Source of the DNA: Candidatus Pacearchaeota archaeon
GTDB taxonomy: Archaea; Nanoarchaeota; Nanoarchaeia; Pacearchaeales; GW2011-AR1
Assembly: GCA_002690445.1 (NCBI GenBank)
Contig: NZER01000164.1
Location: 1-16,600 of the forward strand
Direction of reading: 5' to 3'
DNA: 16,600 nucleotides
The notes under the pieces were generated by a model. That model was given only the letters and a program-made list of their open reading frames with translations, was not told where the DNA came from and made no database searches. The position numbers were made by a program, and so were the translations under genes. This document shows positions 6,094-13,202 of this stretch, piece by piece; positions within the stretch are counted from its first letter, which is position 1, and each line of letters begins with the position of its first letter.

Positions 6094-6992
6094 ACGCAAA
6101 GCGTGAAGACGGCGAACCGACAGCCGATGGCCCGGTCACATTCGTGGCCAGCACTGAGGGCGTGAAAGAGGATGGGCTAGACCTGCAGGCCGATGCGTGG
6201 GATCTGTCGCGATACGCGAAGTATTCCCCCGTGCTATGGGCACATGACTACTGGGGCGACAAGCCGCCAATCGGCACCGGGGCGGCGAGCATCGAAGACA
6301 GCAAACTTATGATTGACGTCACCTTTGACGCTGATGATCCTTTCGCCATGACCATTCGGGCTAAGGCCCTCAAGGGCATGGTCGCGGGCTCTGTCGGCTG
6401 GGGGGATGTGACGCAAAAAGAGGAGACGAAACATCAACTCCGCGAGTTCTCGATGGTGCCGGTTCCGCTCGATCCTGACGCGCTACCGGTGCGACAGGCG
6501 CGGGGTTTACGGGACTTGGCGCAGCACTATCTTGACATACTAGAACACAACACGCCAACATTCGACGAGGCAGATTGGCCGGAGGTATCTCGCCACATGG
6601 TCGGGATACTTGCGGAATCTGGCGGAGAGTCGGAAGAGTGGCGAAAGAGAACGTACAATCGACTGGAGAAGCGTTATCGGCAACTGGGCAAAGTGGCACC
6701 CGAGTTCCGCACGGCGGCAGAGCTAGAGCCGCTGGGACCGGCTGAGATTCGCGGCCTGTTCCTGGAGGATGAGGTCGAGCTACACGGCGACCTTTTCCCT
6801 GAGCGTCTACGGCTTCGCAAGGCACAGATCGACGCAATCCATGAGCACCTAGCGGGGATTGCGGATATCATGGACAAAGCGGAGACGGTGCTAGAACCTG
6901 AACCGCCAATCGACTTTAGCATTCAAGCAGATGCGTCAGAGCTACTGCAAGGACTGACGGGCGCATTACAGCTAGTCAAACTAGGAGAATAG
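6075..6992 (+). CDS. HK97-family prohead maturation protease
   Basis: The 305-residue protein carries the S78/U35-type prohead protease core in residues 1 to about 140. The likely catalytic His is in VLWAHDYWG (H57) and the catalytic Ser in GMVAGSVGWG (S106), followed by the family's LREFSMVPVPLDPDALPV (122-139). It removes scaffold segments from capsid precursors during maturation. ATG 6075 is preferred over the in-frame TTG 6033 because GAGGG (6063-6067) is well placed and the domain begins immediately. A charged, helical C-terminal extension of about 165 residues (from about 141) is long for the family. It may act as an assembly scaffold, since I see no separate scaffold gene. The major capsid protein follows 2 bp after the stop. 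Confidence 0.93.
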   Translation: MQYLRAYAKREDGEPTADGPVTFVASTEGVKEDGLDLQADAWDLSRYAKYSPVLWAHDYWGDKPPIGTGAASIEDSKLMIDVTFDADDPFAMTIRAKALKGMVAGSVGWGDVTQKEETKHQLREFSMVPVPLDPDALPVRQARGLRDLAQHYLDILEHNTPTFDEADWPEVSRHMVGILAESGGESEEWRKRTYNRLEKRYRQLGKVAPEFRTAAELEPLGPAEIRGLFLEDEVELHGDLFPERLRLRKAQIDAIHEHLAGIADIMDKAETVLEPEPPIDFSIQADASELLQGLTGALQLVKLGE

Positions 6993-6994
6993 CA

Positions 6995-8515
6995 ATGGAC
7001 ACGGACGCGATCATAACCGAAGTGAGGGCGCAACTGGAAGCCCTCAACAGCAACTTGGCCGAGGCCACGTCAGAAGAGCGGCTGAAGGCCATCATCACAC
7101 CCATGCTGGATGGGATCGTCGGGGACGAAGACTTCCAGCGGAAGATGCGTTTCGGCGGGACGGAGCGCAAGCTGGTAGGCTCGAAGTATGCGCGGCACAA
7201 CATGTCCGTGGCAGACCTGGAGTTTCTCTACGACATGCAGGAGAGCTTGACTGGGCAGAAGCGCGCCGGGCGAAGTGGTGTGTACACTGGCCCATCCGAA
7301 GAGCTGAAAACAGCCTTCGGCGCTGTCAGTGATGCGCTCTACCTGACGGATGAACAGGTGCGCGAGATCGACAAGCAGGCCCTCGACAACGTGTTTCCCC
7401 GGGTGCCGAAAGTGGCCTTTCACGGTCGCGATCGGGCACTAGCGGAAAAGGGCCTCTGGTGGATGACCGGCGCGTATCAGAACGCGATACGCGCGATGGA
7501 TACCGCAGAGTCTGGCTATGGCTCCCAGCTCATTGGCGCTCAGTACGTCGGCGAGCTCTGGGAAGCGGCACGGCAACAGTCGATGGTCTTCTCACTCTTC
7601 GAGACCTTCGAGATGACCGCGCCGACCGTATACTTGCCGGTCGAGGTAGATATCCCGGAACTGTTGTTCGTCAGTGAATCAACGGCCAACAACAGCTCAA
7701 ACTATGACACAGTCAAGACCGGATCGAACCGGGTGACTGTGACGGCGAAGAAGTTCGTGATTCACCAGATATGGTCGGGCGAGATGGAAGAGGACAGCAT
7801 CATTCCCTTTATCCCGTTCCTCCGCAAGCAGGCTACGAAGTCGCTGGCACACTACAGCGATAGCTTGCTAATCAATGGTGACGACACGAACGCGGCCACC
7901 GGCAACATCAACCTGGATGACGCAGATCCGGCGGATACCAAGCACTACCTGGCCTTTGACGCCTTGCGGCACGTCGCGATCGTCGACAACACCAACAACC
8001 AGGTCGACCACAGCGGGGCGGCCGTGACATGGGATGCAGCCTTTGATATGCGGGAGATGTTGGTCGATCGGACCTACCTGCATGACTGGAGCAACCCGAT
8101 GGACCCGAACGACCTCGTTTACATCTCCATGCCGGAGATCACTCACGACCTGGGGAAGATGGATGAGGTCATAACGGTGGACAAGTACGGCGCGGCCGCA
8201 ACGGTGCTCACGGGTGAAGTCGCCAAGATCGGGCGCAACCCTGTGGTCTCCTCAATCGCTATGGCGCTGACGATGGCCGACGGCAAGAGCTCCACGACCG
8301 CGGGCAACAACACTCTAGGACAGCTCATGATCTGTAACAAGAACGGCGCTGTGGTTGGGTGGCGAAGACGCGTGAAGTTGGAGACGGAACGACTCCCAGC
8401 GACGGATCAGACCCGTATCGTCTACTCCATGCGGCTAGGACACGGGCGATTCACCCCGACTGGCGCGGCCTCTGGGATCGAGTGGGTCGCAACGCTCTTC
8501 AACATTGCGGTCTAG
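6995..8515 (+). CDS. Major capsid protein, HK97 fold
   Basis: A 506-residue protein directly after the protease, with AGGAG (6983-6987) 7 nt before the ATG. Residues 1 to about 165 are charged and helical, like the delta/scaffold region the protease removes. From about 174 (GSQLIGAQYVGELWEAARQQS) the sequence follows the HK97-type capsid pattern: early N-arm helix, beta-rich APTVYLPVEVDIPELLFVSEST, the spine-helix region around FIPFLRKQATKSLAHYSDSL, and a C-terminal beta segment (NGAVVGWRRRVKLETERLPA). It builds the icosahedral shell. I cannot tell whether HK97-style cross-linking Lys/Asn residues are used. Confidence 0.93.
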   Translation: MDTDAIITEVRAQLEALNSNLAEATSEERLKAIITPMLDGIVGDEDFQRKMRFGGTERKLVGSKYARHNMSVADLEFLYDMQESLTGQKRAGRSGVYTGPSEELKTAFGAVSDALYLTDEQVREIDKQALDNVFPRVPKVAFHGRDRALAEKGLWWMTGAYQNAIRAMDTAESGYGSQLIGAQYVGELWEAARQQSMVFSLFETFEMTAPTVYLPVEVDIPELLFVSESTANNSSNYDTVKTGSNRVTVTAKKFVIHQIWSGEMEEDSIIPFIPFLRKQATKSLAHYSDSLLINGDDTNAATGNINLDDADPADTKHYLAFDALRHVAIVDNTNNQVDHSGAAVTWDAAFDMREMLVDRTYLHDWSNPMDPNDLVYISMPEITHDLGKMDEVITVDKYGAAATVLTGEVAKIGRNPVVSSIAMALTMADGKSSTTAGNNTLGQLMICNKNGAVVGWRRRVKLETERLPATDQTRIVYSMRLGHGRFTPTGAASGIEWVATLFNIAV

Positions 8516-8537
8516 GCGGGAGGCGCAGGAGCGAATC

Positions 8538-9149
8538 ATGACGAAACAACGGAAGCAAACAGTCCTAACCATTGCACTGCTGGCGCTAGTAGCGCTGGCG
8601 GTCCTGGTCGTGATGGGCGGTTGCGTAACCGTGCAATGCCCAGATTGCCCAGAACCTCCGCTAGCGTCTACGCTAGTACCTATCGACCCGCTTGCTGTGA
8701 GGGAACGCCTCTGCTTCAACTGCTCTTCTGCGGATAACCTGGTCAAGAACGGGTACGATATCATCATGTACTCAGATGACCAGAGTACGCAGAAGTTGAA
8801 GCTGTATGGTGATACAGGTGACGTTGACGCCGCTGGGGAAGTGCAGGTCGGGACGTTCATGAACCTCACGGCAGTCACTTTCATCACCGTGACGAACGGC
8901 GCGGCCTTCACGCCGACAGGTACTTTCCAAGCAATCAAAGCTGCGGGCGAGGTGACGCCGACCGTAGAGACCAGCGGCTACACCGCAGGCGATGAGCTGA
9001 TACTGTGGAATAACAGCGCTCAGACGATCAACCTAGCAGACAGCGGCACGATGAAACTGTCCGCGGCCTGGGCAGCGACTCAGGATGACGTGCTGAGATT
9101 GCGGTTCGACGGCACCAACTGGCTCGAAGAGTCGAGATCGGCTAACTAG
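8538..9149 (+). CDS. Putative virion/decoration protein with a lipoprotein-like signal
   Basis: ATG 8538 with AGGAG (8527-8531) gives 203 residues, and it is preferred to the in-frame TTG 8505. The N-terminus is basic (MTKQRKQ) followed by a hydrophobic helix (about 8-27) and VVMGGC, which resembles a lipobox although Met occupies the usual Leu position. Two CxxC pairs follow (CPDC, CFNC). The rest is a Thr/Ala-rich beta-structured region ending in RLRFDGTNWLEESRS, a closing pattern seen in phage capsid-decoration and fibre-like proteins. Its place right after the capsid gene fits a decoration or accessory head protein. The membrane/lipoprotein signal is odd for that role and could instead indicate a surface-exposed host-modifying protein. 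Confidence 0.72.
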   Translation: MTKQRKQTVLTIALLALVALAVLVVMGGCVTVQCPDCPEPPLASTLVPIDPLAVRERLCFNCSSADNLVKNGYDIIMYSDDQSTQKLKLYGDTGDVDAAGEVQVGTFMNLTAVTFITVTNGAAFTPTGTFQAIKAAGEVTPTVETSGYTAGDELILWNNSAQTINLADSGTMKLSAAWAATQDDVLRLRFDGTNWLEESRSAN

Positions 9150-9154
9150 CAATA

Positions 9155-9180
9155 CCGGGGAGGGTTTAGGCCCTCCCCGG
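9155..9180 (+). terminator. Strong perfect hairpin between genes, terminator or mRNA processing element
   Basis: CCGGGGAGGG (9155-9164) and CCCTCCCCGG (9171-9180) form a perfect 10-bp stem, nine of ten pairs G-C, with a 6-nt loop TTTAGG, 6 bp after the stop at 9149. No T-tract follows (the next bases are CCTAGAGGTAACC), so classical intrinsic termination is doubtful. It may instead stabilise the 3' end of the capsid-gene transcript while letting some polymerase through to the connector genes. Confidence 0.55.
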
Positions 9181-9193
9181 CCTAGAGGTAACC

Positions 9194-9439
9194 ATGAGAT
9201 ACACAGTACAGATGGATTACGTGTCCGGCATCGGCGGACCGTGGGACAAGGGCGACAAGATCGAGCTAGACGACGCGAACGCACAGGCCCTAGAGCGCGA
9301 TTGCCCGGGGCTTCTGGTAAAACTGCGAACCCAGCCGAAGAAGCAGGACCGACAACTGAGGCGCAAGACCACGCGACAAGAGCGCGGAGGCCAGTCGCCC
9401 ATCACGCGGGAAGACTTCAAGGCGGTGAAGAATGGCTGA
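9194..9439 (+). CDS. Small hypothetical protein, head-tail region
   Basis: An 81-residue protein with GAGG (9185-9188) 5 nt upstream. The first half (MRYTVQMDYVSGIGGPWDKGDKIELDDANAQAL) resembles small beta-rich phage proteins found after capsid genes, whose pattern is a short strand then KGD-x-IELDD then a helix. The second half is strongly basic (KKQDRQLRRKTTRQERGG), suggesting contact with nucleic acid or an acidic surface. It overlaps the next gene by 8 bp. No function assigned. Confidence 0.72.
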   Translation: MRYTVQMDYVSGIGGPWDKGDKIELDDANAQALERDCPGLLVKLRTQPKKQDRQLRRKTTRQERGGQSPITREDFKAVKNG

Positions 9440-10091
9440 CAACAGTTCTCGGAATATCAAGGTCAACGGCGTTGCACCCCAGCTCGACGACACCGATAAG
9501 TTGGCGGTGAGTTTGTATGGGAACTCGGGCGCCGCTGGGGATACTTCGCTTGTCAGTTCAGCGGCGGGCGTTGTTTATGTCATGCAGGCGCGTGGCAGTA
9601 GTGGGGTAGAATTTGCCTTTGATACGGCGGGCAGTGATGCTAAAACCGATGCCGTGATGAGCTATTGGCAGCGGTGCATGAACTCCCTCTATAACGGCAC
9701 GACCTGGAACCGCCAGCGCAACAACGAAGAGGTGACGCTGCTGGCGAGTGCGGCGCGGTCGGCAACGACAACGAGTGATGACCAGACGAATTACAATGCC
9801 GTGGGCGTTGTATTGATGGTGGATGTTACCCTCGATCCTGCTGCTGCCAGCGTGACGCCTAGAATCCAGGCGATTCACCCCGTTTCAGGCGACTATTTCA
9901 ACCTGTGGGTTGCTGGAGCGGCCATCACGGCAACAGGCAACTTTCTCTATGTCCTTTATCCCGGCAATACTGACGGTGGGCAGCTAACAGACAAGGATAC
10001 GGTGCCTATTCCGAGGCAGTGGCGCTTGCAAATGACTCACGCTGATGCTGATAGCATCACGTATTCAGTTGGCGCTAGCTATATTCTCTAG
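9432..10091 (+). CDS. Beta-rich phage structural protein
   Basis: The 219-residue protein begins with a polar, low-complexity stretch and then follows a pattern common in siphovirus structural cassettes: ASAARSATTTSDDQTNYNAVG (about 107-127), VVLMVDVTLDPAAASVTPRIQ, FLYVLYPG and WRLQMTHADADSITYSVGASYIL at the C-terminus. This C-terminal jelly-roll-like region is widespread in proteins annotated only as virion components, probably head fibre, decoration or neck. It overlaps the preceding gene by 8 bp. The structural role is inferred from position and composition. Confidence 0.8.
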   Translation: MADNSSRNIKVNGVAPQLDDTDKLAVSLYGNSGAAGDTSLVSSAAGVVYVMQARGSSGVEFAFDTAGSDAKTDAVMSYWQRCMNSLYNGTTWNRQRNNEEVTLLASAARSATTTSDDQTNYNAVGVVLMVDVTLDPAAASVTPRIQAIHPVSGDYFNLWVAGAAITATGNFLYVLYPGNTDGGQLTDKDTVPIPRQWRLQMTHADADSITYSVGASYIL

Positions 10092-10100
10092 GGGGATAAC

Positions 10101-10334
10101 ATGGCTTGGACATTCACCAGCGCCGTCAAGCACGGCAACATCGCTGTAACCGTCAACGCCACGGAGAGCGAAAGCGGCGAGACGAAATCCTGGCGCTACG
10201 GGTATCCGATGTACGACGGGCAGACGGCGACGCAATTCAAGGCGTCGGTGCGCAAAGAGGTGCGGGCGCATCTGGGCCACCTGAATGCGTCAACGACGGA
10301 CACGGACGCAAGCGCGGATTACAGTAATCTGTAA
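10101..10334 (+). CDS. Small hypothetical protein before the head-tail connector
   Basis: A 77-residue protein preceded by GGGGGA (10091-10096). The sequence has a short strand-rich start (MAWTFTSAVKHGNIAVTVNAT) and a helical basic region (ATQFKASVRKEVRAHLGHL). I do not recognise a family. The TAA overlaps the next ATG (TAATG), indicating coupling with the connector gene. Confidence 0.72.
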   Translation: MAWTFTSAVKHGNIAVTVNATESESGETKSWRYGYPMYDGQTATQFKASVRKEVRAHLGHLNASTTDTDASADYSNL

Positions 10335-10969
10335 TGGCAGTCACCAATGGCTATTGCACCCTAGCAGAACTCAGGGCCCAAATCAGCATCACGGAAGCGG
10401 GTGACACGACCGACGATAGCGTGCTTGAGCAACGCATCGAGGCTATAAGTCGGGCCATTGACTACCTGACTGGCAGGCGCTTCTATACCACTGACGCGGA
10501 CGAATCACGCTACTACAGCCCGCCACACCCGCGGCTCTTCCTTTGCCCCGACGACATTCTGAGCATCACCACGCTAAAGACGGATGAAGACGGCGACCTT
10601 GACTATGACAACACCTGGTCTAGCAGCACCGACTATTTCCTGGAGCCGTACAACGCAGCGGTGGAGACGCCGCCAAGACCATTCACACGGATTCGGACTA
10701 TGGTAAGCGGCAACTACGGCTTTCCCACGATCCCCAAGGGCACAGAGATCACGGGCAAGTTCGGCTATTCGACAGCCGCCAACCAACCGCCACAGATCAA
10801 GGCGGCCACGCTCTTGGCAGCACAGAAGGCTTTCATGCGCCGCGGTGCACCATTCGGGTTAGCGGGTGGGCCGAATGCCCGCCTACAACTGGCAGCATTC
10901 ATACAGCAAGACCTTGACGTCATGATGTTCATCGAGCCTTTCAAGCGGACCGGATCGAGCGTGATTTGA
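10334..10969 (+). CDS. Head-tail connector protein (gp6/adaptor-like)
   Basis: The 211-residue protein begins with CTLAELRAQISI and then RIEAISRAIDYLTGRRFY, the helical opening of the HK97 gp6/SPP1 gp15 adaptor family. It continues with a beta-rich middle (LFLCPDDILSITTLKTDEDGD) and ITGKFGYSTAANQPPQIKAATLLAAQKAF, characteristic of this family's last helices. It forms the ring beneath the portal that joins head and tail. It is translationally coupled to its neighbours at both ends (TAATG upstream, TGATG downstream). Confidence 0.87.
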   Translation: MAVTNGYCTLAELRAQISITEAGDTTDDSVLEQRIEAISRAIDYLTGRRFYTTDADESRYYSPPHPRLFLCPDDILSITTLKTDEDGDLDYDNTWSSSTDYFLEPYNAAVETPPRPFTRIRTMVSGNYGFPTIPKGTEITGKFGYSTAANQPPQIKAATLLAAQKAFMRRGAPFGLAGGPNARLQLAAFIQQDLDVMMFIEPFKRTGSSVI

Positions 10970-11424
10970 TGGCAGACCAATTCGTCAAGATCGAGGGGCT
11001 GGATGCAGCCATTAAGACTGCTAGGGGATTAACGCGGAAGATTCGGAAGAAACTCCTCGGCCCGTTTTTCGTGCAGGCGGGAGAGTCAATCCTTAACCAA
11101 GCACGCTGGCAGGCAGCGGTGGACACGGGACGTATGCGATCTAGTCTCGAACGTGGCAAGCCAGGGAACATCTGGCAGAAAAGACGGGGAGGATGGGCAG
11201 TGCGAATCGGTACCAACGTCAATTACAAAGGTACATCCTATCCGCGTATCCTAGACGAATCGCCACGCTATCACTACAGAGCCGGGACATACGAAGGTGC
11301 GCAGACCCGGGGCTGGTTCTCGGAGGCCCCACAACGGGCTGAGCCTGAGGTGGACAAGGCAGTAGAGTCATTCGGCCGAGAAATACAGAACGAGTGGAGA
11401 AAACAGGGAGGAAAAGGGAAGTAG
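10969..11424 (+). CDS. HK97 gp10-like tail completion / neck protein
   Basis: A 151-residue protein starting at the ATG that overlaps the previous stop by one base; the TTG at 10966 is rejected. FVKIEGLDAAIKTARGLTRKIRKKL followed by ARWQAAVDTGRMRSSL (about 46-61) is the HK97 gp10/minor-tail pattern, where the DTGRxRxS motif is typical. The region IGTNVNYKGTSYPRILDE also fits. These proteins complete the neck or tail end. It joins the next gene with no gap. Confidence 0.85.
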   Translation: MADQFVKIEGLDAAIKTARGLTRKIRKKLLGPFFVQAGESILNQARWQAAVDTGRMRSSLERGKPGNIWQKRRGGWAVRIGTNVNYKGTSYPRILDESPRYHYRAGTYEGAQTRGWFSEAPQRAEPEVDKAVESFGREIQNEWRKQGGKGK

Positions 11425-11835
11425 ATGGCAACCCTACAACAAGCCATCGACCGAATACAGGCACTCATGGGGGCTCTCACCGATATGCGAGAGGCCCCCG
11501 ACGAACCGCCCGAGACGATAGCTGTATTCCCCTTCGCCGTCGCATACGCGGAGCGCGGGCGCTGGGATTCTATCTCCGCAGCCTGGGCGATTGCCTATCA
11601 CACGATCATACTGGAGATACACGTATCTCGCAAGGACTTGCCACGGGACATCCAGAAGGCGATGGCGTACAGTGAGAGTGTGAGCAATGCGCTGATAGGC
11701 GACATCACGCTTAATGGCACGGTGGATACCATCACTACCATCTCTTACATCTTCGGGCCGCTGGGCTGGAATGAGGCGCCGTCGATCGGTTGGCGCTATG
11801 AGATTGGGGTCAAACAGAAACAGGTGATAAGCTGA
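11425..11835 (+). CDS. Probable tail terminator / neck protein
   Basis: The 136-residue protein starts right after the previous stop and has purine-rich ribosome binding sequence (GGGAGG 11406-11411, AGGGAA 11415-11420). Order and size match the siphovirus tail terminator that caps the tail tube. Helical start (TLQQAIDRIQALMGAL), then strands FPFAVAYAERG, HTIILEIHVSRKDLPRD, and WRYEIGVKQK at the end fit that alpha/beta fold. Specific identity is inferred mainly from gene order. Confidence 0.75.
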   Translation: MATLQQAIDRIQALMGALTDMREAPDEPPETIAVFPFAVAYAERGRWDSISAAWAIAYHTIILEIHVSRKDLPRDIQKAMAYSESVSNALIGDITLNGTVDTITTISYIFGPLGWNEAPSIGWRYEIGVKQKQVIS

Positions 11836-11836
11836 C

Positions 11837-12043
11837 ATGCAAATAACACTGAAGAAAATCGTGGGGACAGATGTTGGGTATTTACCCATAGGTACCGTGT
11901 TGGACCTTCCCCCGCGTGTATCTGATATGGCGTTCAAGCTTTGTGAGAGCGGATACGCAGATGTAACAGAGGAGTTTGCGTGGTTAATGCAAGAGGGAGA
12001 GGGTGGCAAGCAAGGGCAGGAAGAGGACGACAAAGCAGAGTAA
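11837..12043 (+). CDS. Small hypothetical protein
   Basis: A 68-residue protein with AGGTGA (11822-11827) upstream. Its first 40 residues (MQITLKKIVGTDVGYLPIGTVLDLPPRVSD) have the same strand-turn-strand-helix layout as the small protein at 9194-9439, though sequence identity is low. The tail is Glu/Gly/Lys-rich and low complexity. The 3' end overlaps the glycosyltransferase-methyltransferase gene by 41 bp. Function unknown. Confidence 0.68.
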   Translation: MQITLKKIVGTDVGYLPIGTVLDLPPRVSDMAFKLCESGYADVTEEFAWLMQEGEGGKQGQEEDDKAE

Positions 12044-13199
12044 CCCATTCCCATCCGTCGCAATCCTGACGCCTCCCTGGAAGACCGGGGCGCTGCACTA
12101 CGACACCTACTACGACATGATTGCGATTGCACAGAGGGGCCTGCACAAACAGTGGCTACGCGTGCCGCAACACCGGACGGACGTCGTGCGCAACTTCGGC
12201 GGCAGGCTCCTGCTGGAGTCAGACTGTACGCACCTGCTCATGCTGGACATGGACCACCGTCACCCAGCGGACATCGTGCGGCTCCTGGGACGACACGTCC
12301 AGCACCGGCCGCATATCAAGATCGTGGCGGGACTAGCCTACAGGCGAGCGGAGCCCTACGAGCCGATGGCCTTCTGGCGAGCGGACGAAGAGAGCGGAGT
12401 CATGCTGAACATGGTCACGCCTCCTGAGAATGCGGTGGTACAGGTGGAATACGTGGCGACGTGCTCCATGCTCATAGCGCGGGAAGTATTCGAGCGGACG
12501 CCGTGGCCGTGGTTCTCGTACGACTATAACAAAGAGACGCAAACGTCACGCTCAGAAGACATCATATTCTGCGAGAACGTGAGGCGGGCGGGCTTCGACA
12601 TCTGGGTAGACACTACATTCTCTAGTCCGCACTTGACGGAGCGATGGATCGATCAGAACGATTACAAAGCGTACATGGCAACGTCGCCATACTCAGTCAT
12701 AAGCAGCGAAGAGGTCGGCTTGCTGTCCAATCCTGGGAGCGTGCTGTACGTCGGGGCGAGACCCGGTGGAATAGCGTGGATCCCGGAACTGGTAGCGGTG
12801 GGAGCAGAGATAGATCTGCTAGAGGTATACCCACCCAATGCTGAGTCATTCGCTGACGATCATAGATTGGCTCACGTCATACTCGGAGACGTGCGGAACG
12901 TGAACGGAGAACTGCCACGGGAGCACTACGATTATGCGCTATGGTGGCACGGACCGGAGCACGTCACGCAAGCCGAACTGGCAGGGGCACTGAGCAACCT
13001 GGAGCAAGCAGCGGAGACCGTAGTTATCGGATGCCCCTATGGGGTATACGAACAAGGCGAATTTGGCGGCAATCCAAACGAGATACACCAGACGCACTGG
13101 CAGCCGGAAGCATTCGAGGCGCTGGGGTATGCAGTGAGAACGTTTGGAGAGCCGGATCAAGAGACCAGCCACATAGTGGCCTGGAAGCATGGAGGTTGA
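12003..13199 (+). CDS. GT-A glycosyltransferase fused to a class I methyltransferase-like domain
   Basis: The 398-residue product starts at GTG 12003, with GAGGGAGAG just upstream. Residues about 15-225 look like a GT-A glycosyltransferase: VAILTPPW at the N-terminal strand, HLLMLDMDHRHPADIV (77-92) with a DMD (DxD) metal/sugar-nucleotide motif, IVAGLAYRR (107-115), VEYVATCSMLIAREVF (148-163) and SEDIIFCENVRRAGFDIWVDT (184-203). Residues about 240-398 resemble an AdoMet-dependent methyltransferase: VLYVGARPGG (247-256, motif I), DLLEVYPPNA (271-280), GDVRNV (295-300), YDYALWWHGPEHV (309-321) and GCPYGVYEQGEFGGNPNE (343-360). The natural inference is that a sugar is transferred to an acceptor and then O-methylated, or both domains act on one target. 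Position beside the major tail gene suggests virion-protein glycosylation; a DNA-linked role cannot be excluded. Confidence 0.82.
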   Translation: MASKGRKRTTKQSNPFPSVAILTPPWKTGALHYDTYYDMIAIAQRGLHKQWLRVPQHRTDVVRNFGGRLLLESDCTHLLMLDMDHRHPADIVRLLGRHVQHRPHIKIVAGLAYRRAEPYEPMAFWRADEESGVMLNMVTPPENAVVQVEYVATCSMLIAREVFERTPWPWFSYDYNKETQTSRSEDIIFCENVRRAGFDIWVDTTFSSPHLTERWIDQNDYKAYMATSPYSVISSEEVGLLSNPGSVLYVGARPGGIAWIPELVAVGAEIDLLEVYPPNAESFADDHRLAHVILGDVRNVNGELPREHYDYALWWHGPEHVTQAELAGALSNLEQAAETVVIGCPYGVYEQGEFGGNPNEIHQTHWQPEAFEALGYAVRTFGEPDQETSHIVAWKHGG

Positions 13200-13202
13200 A
13201 AC

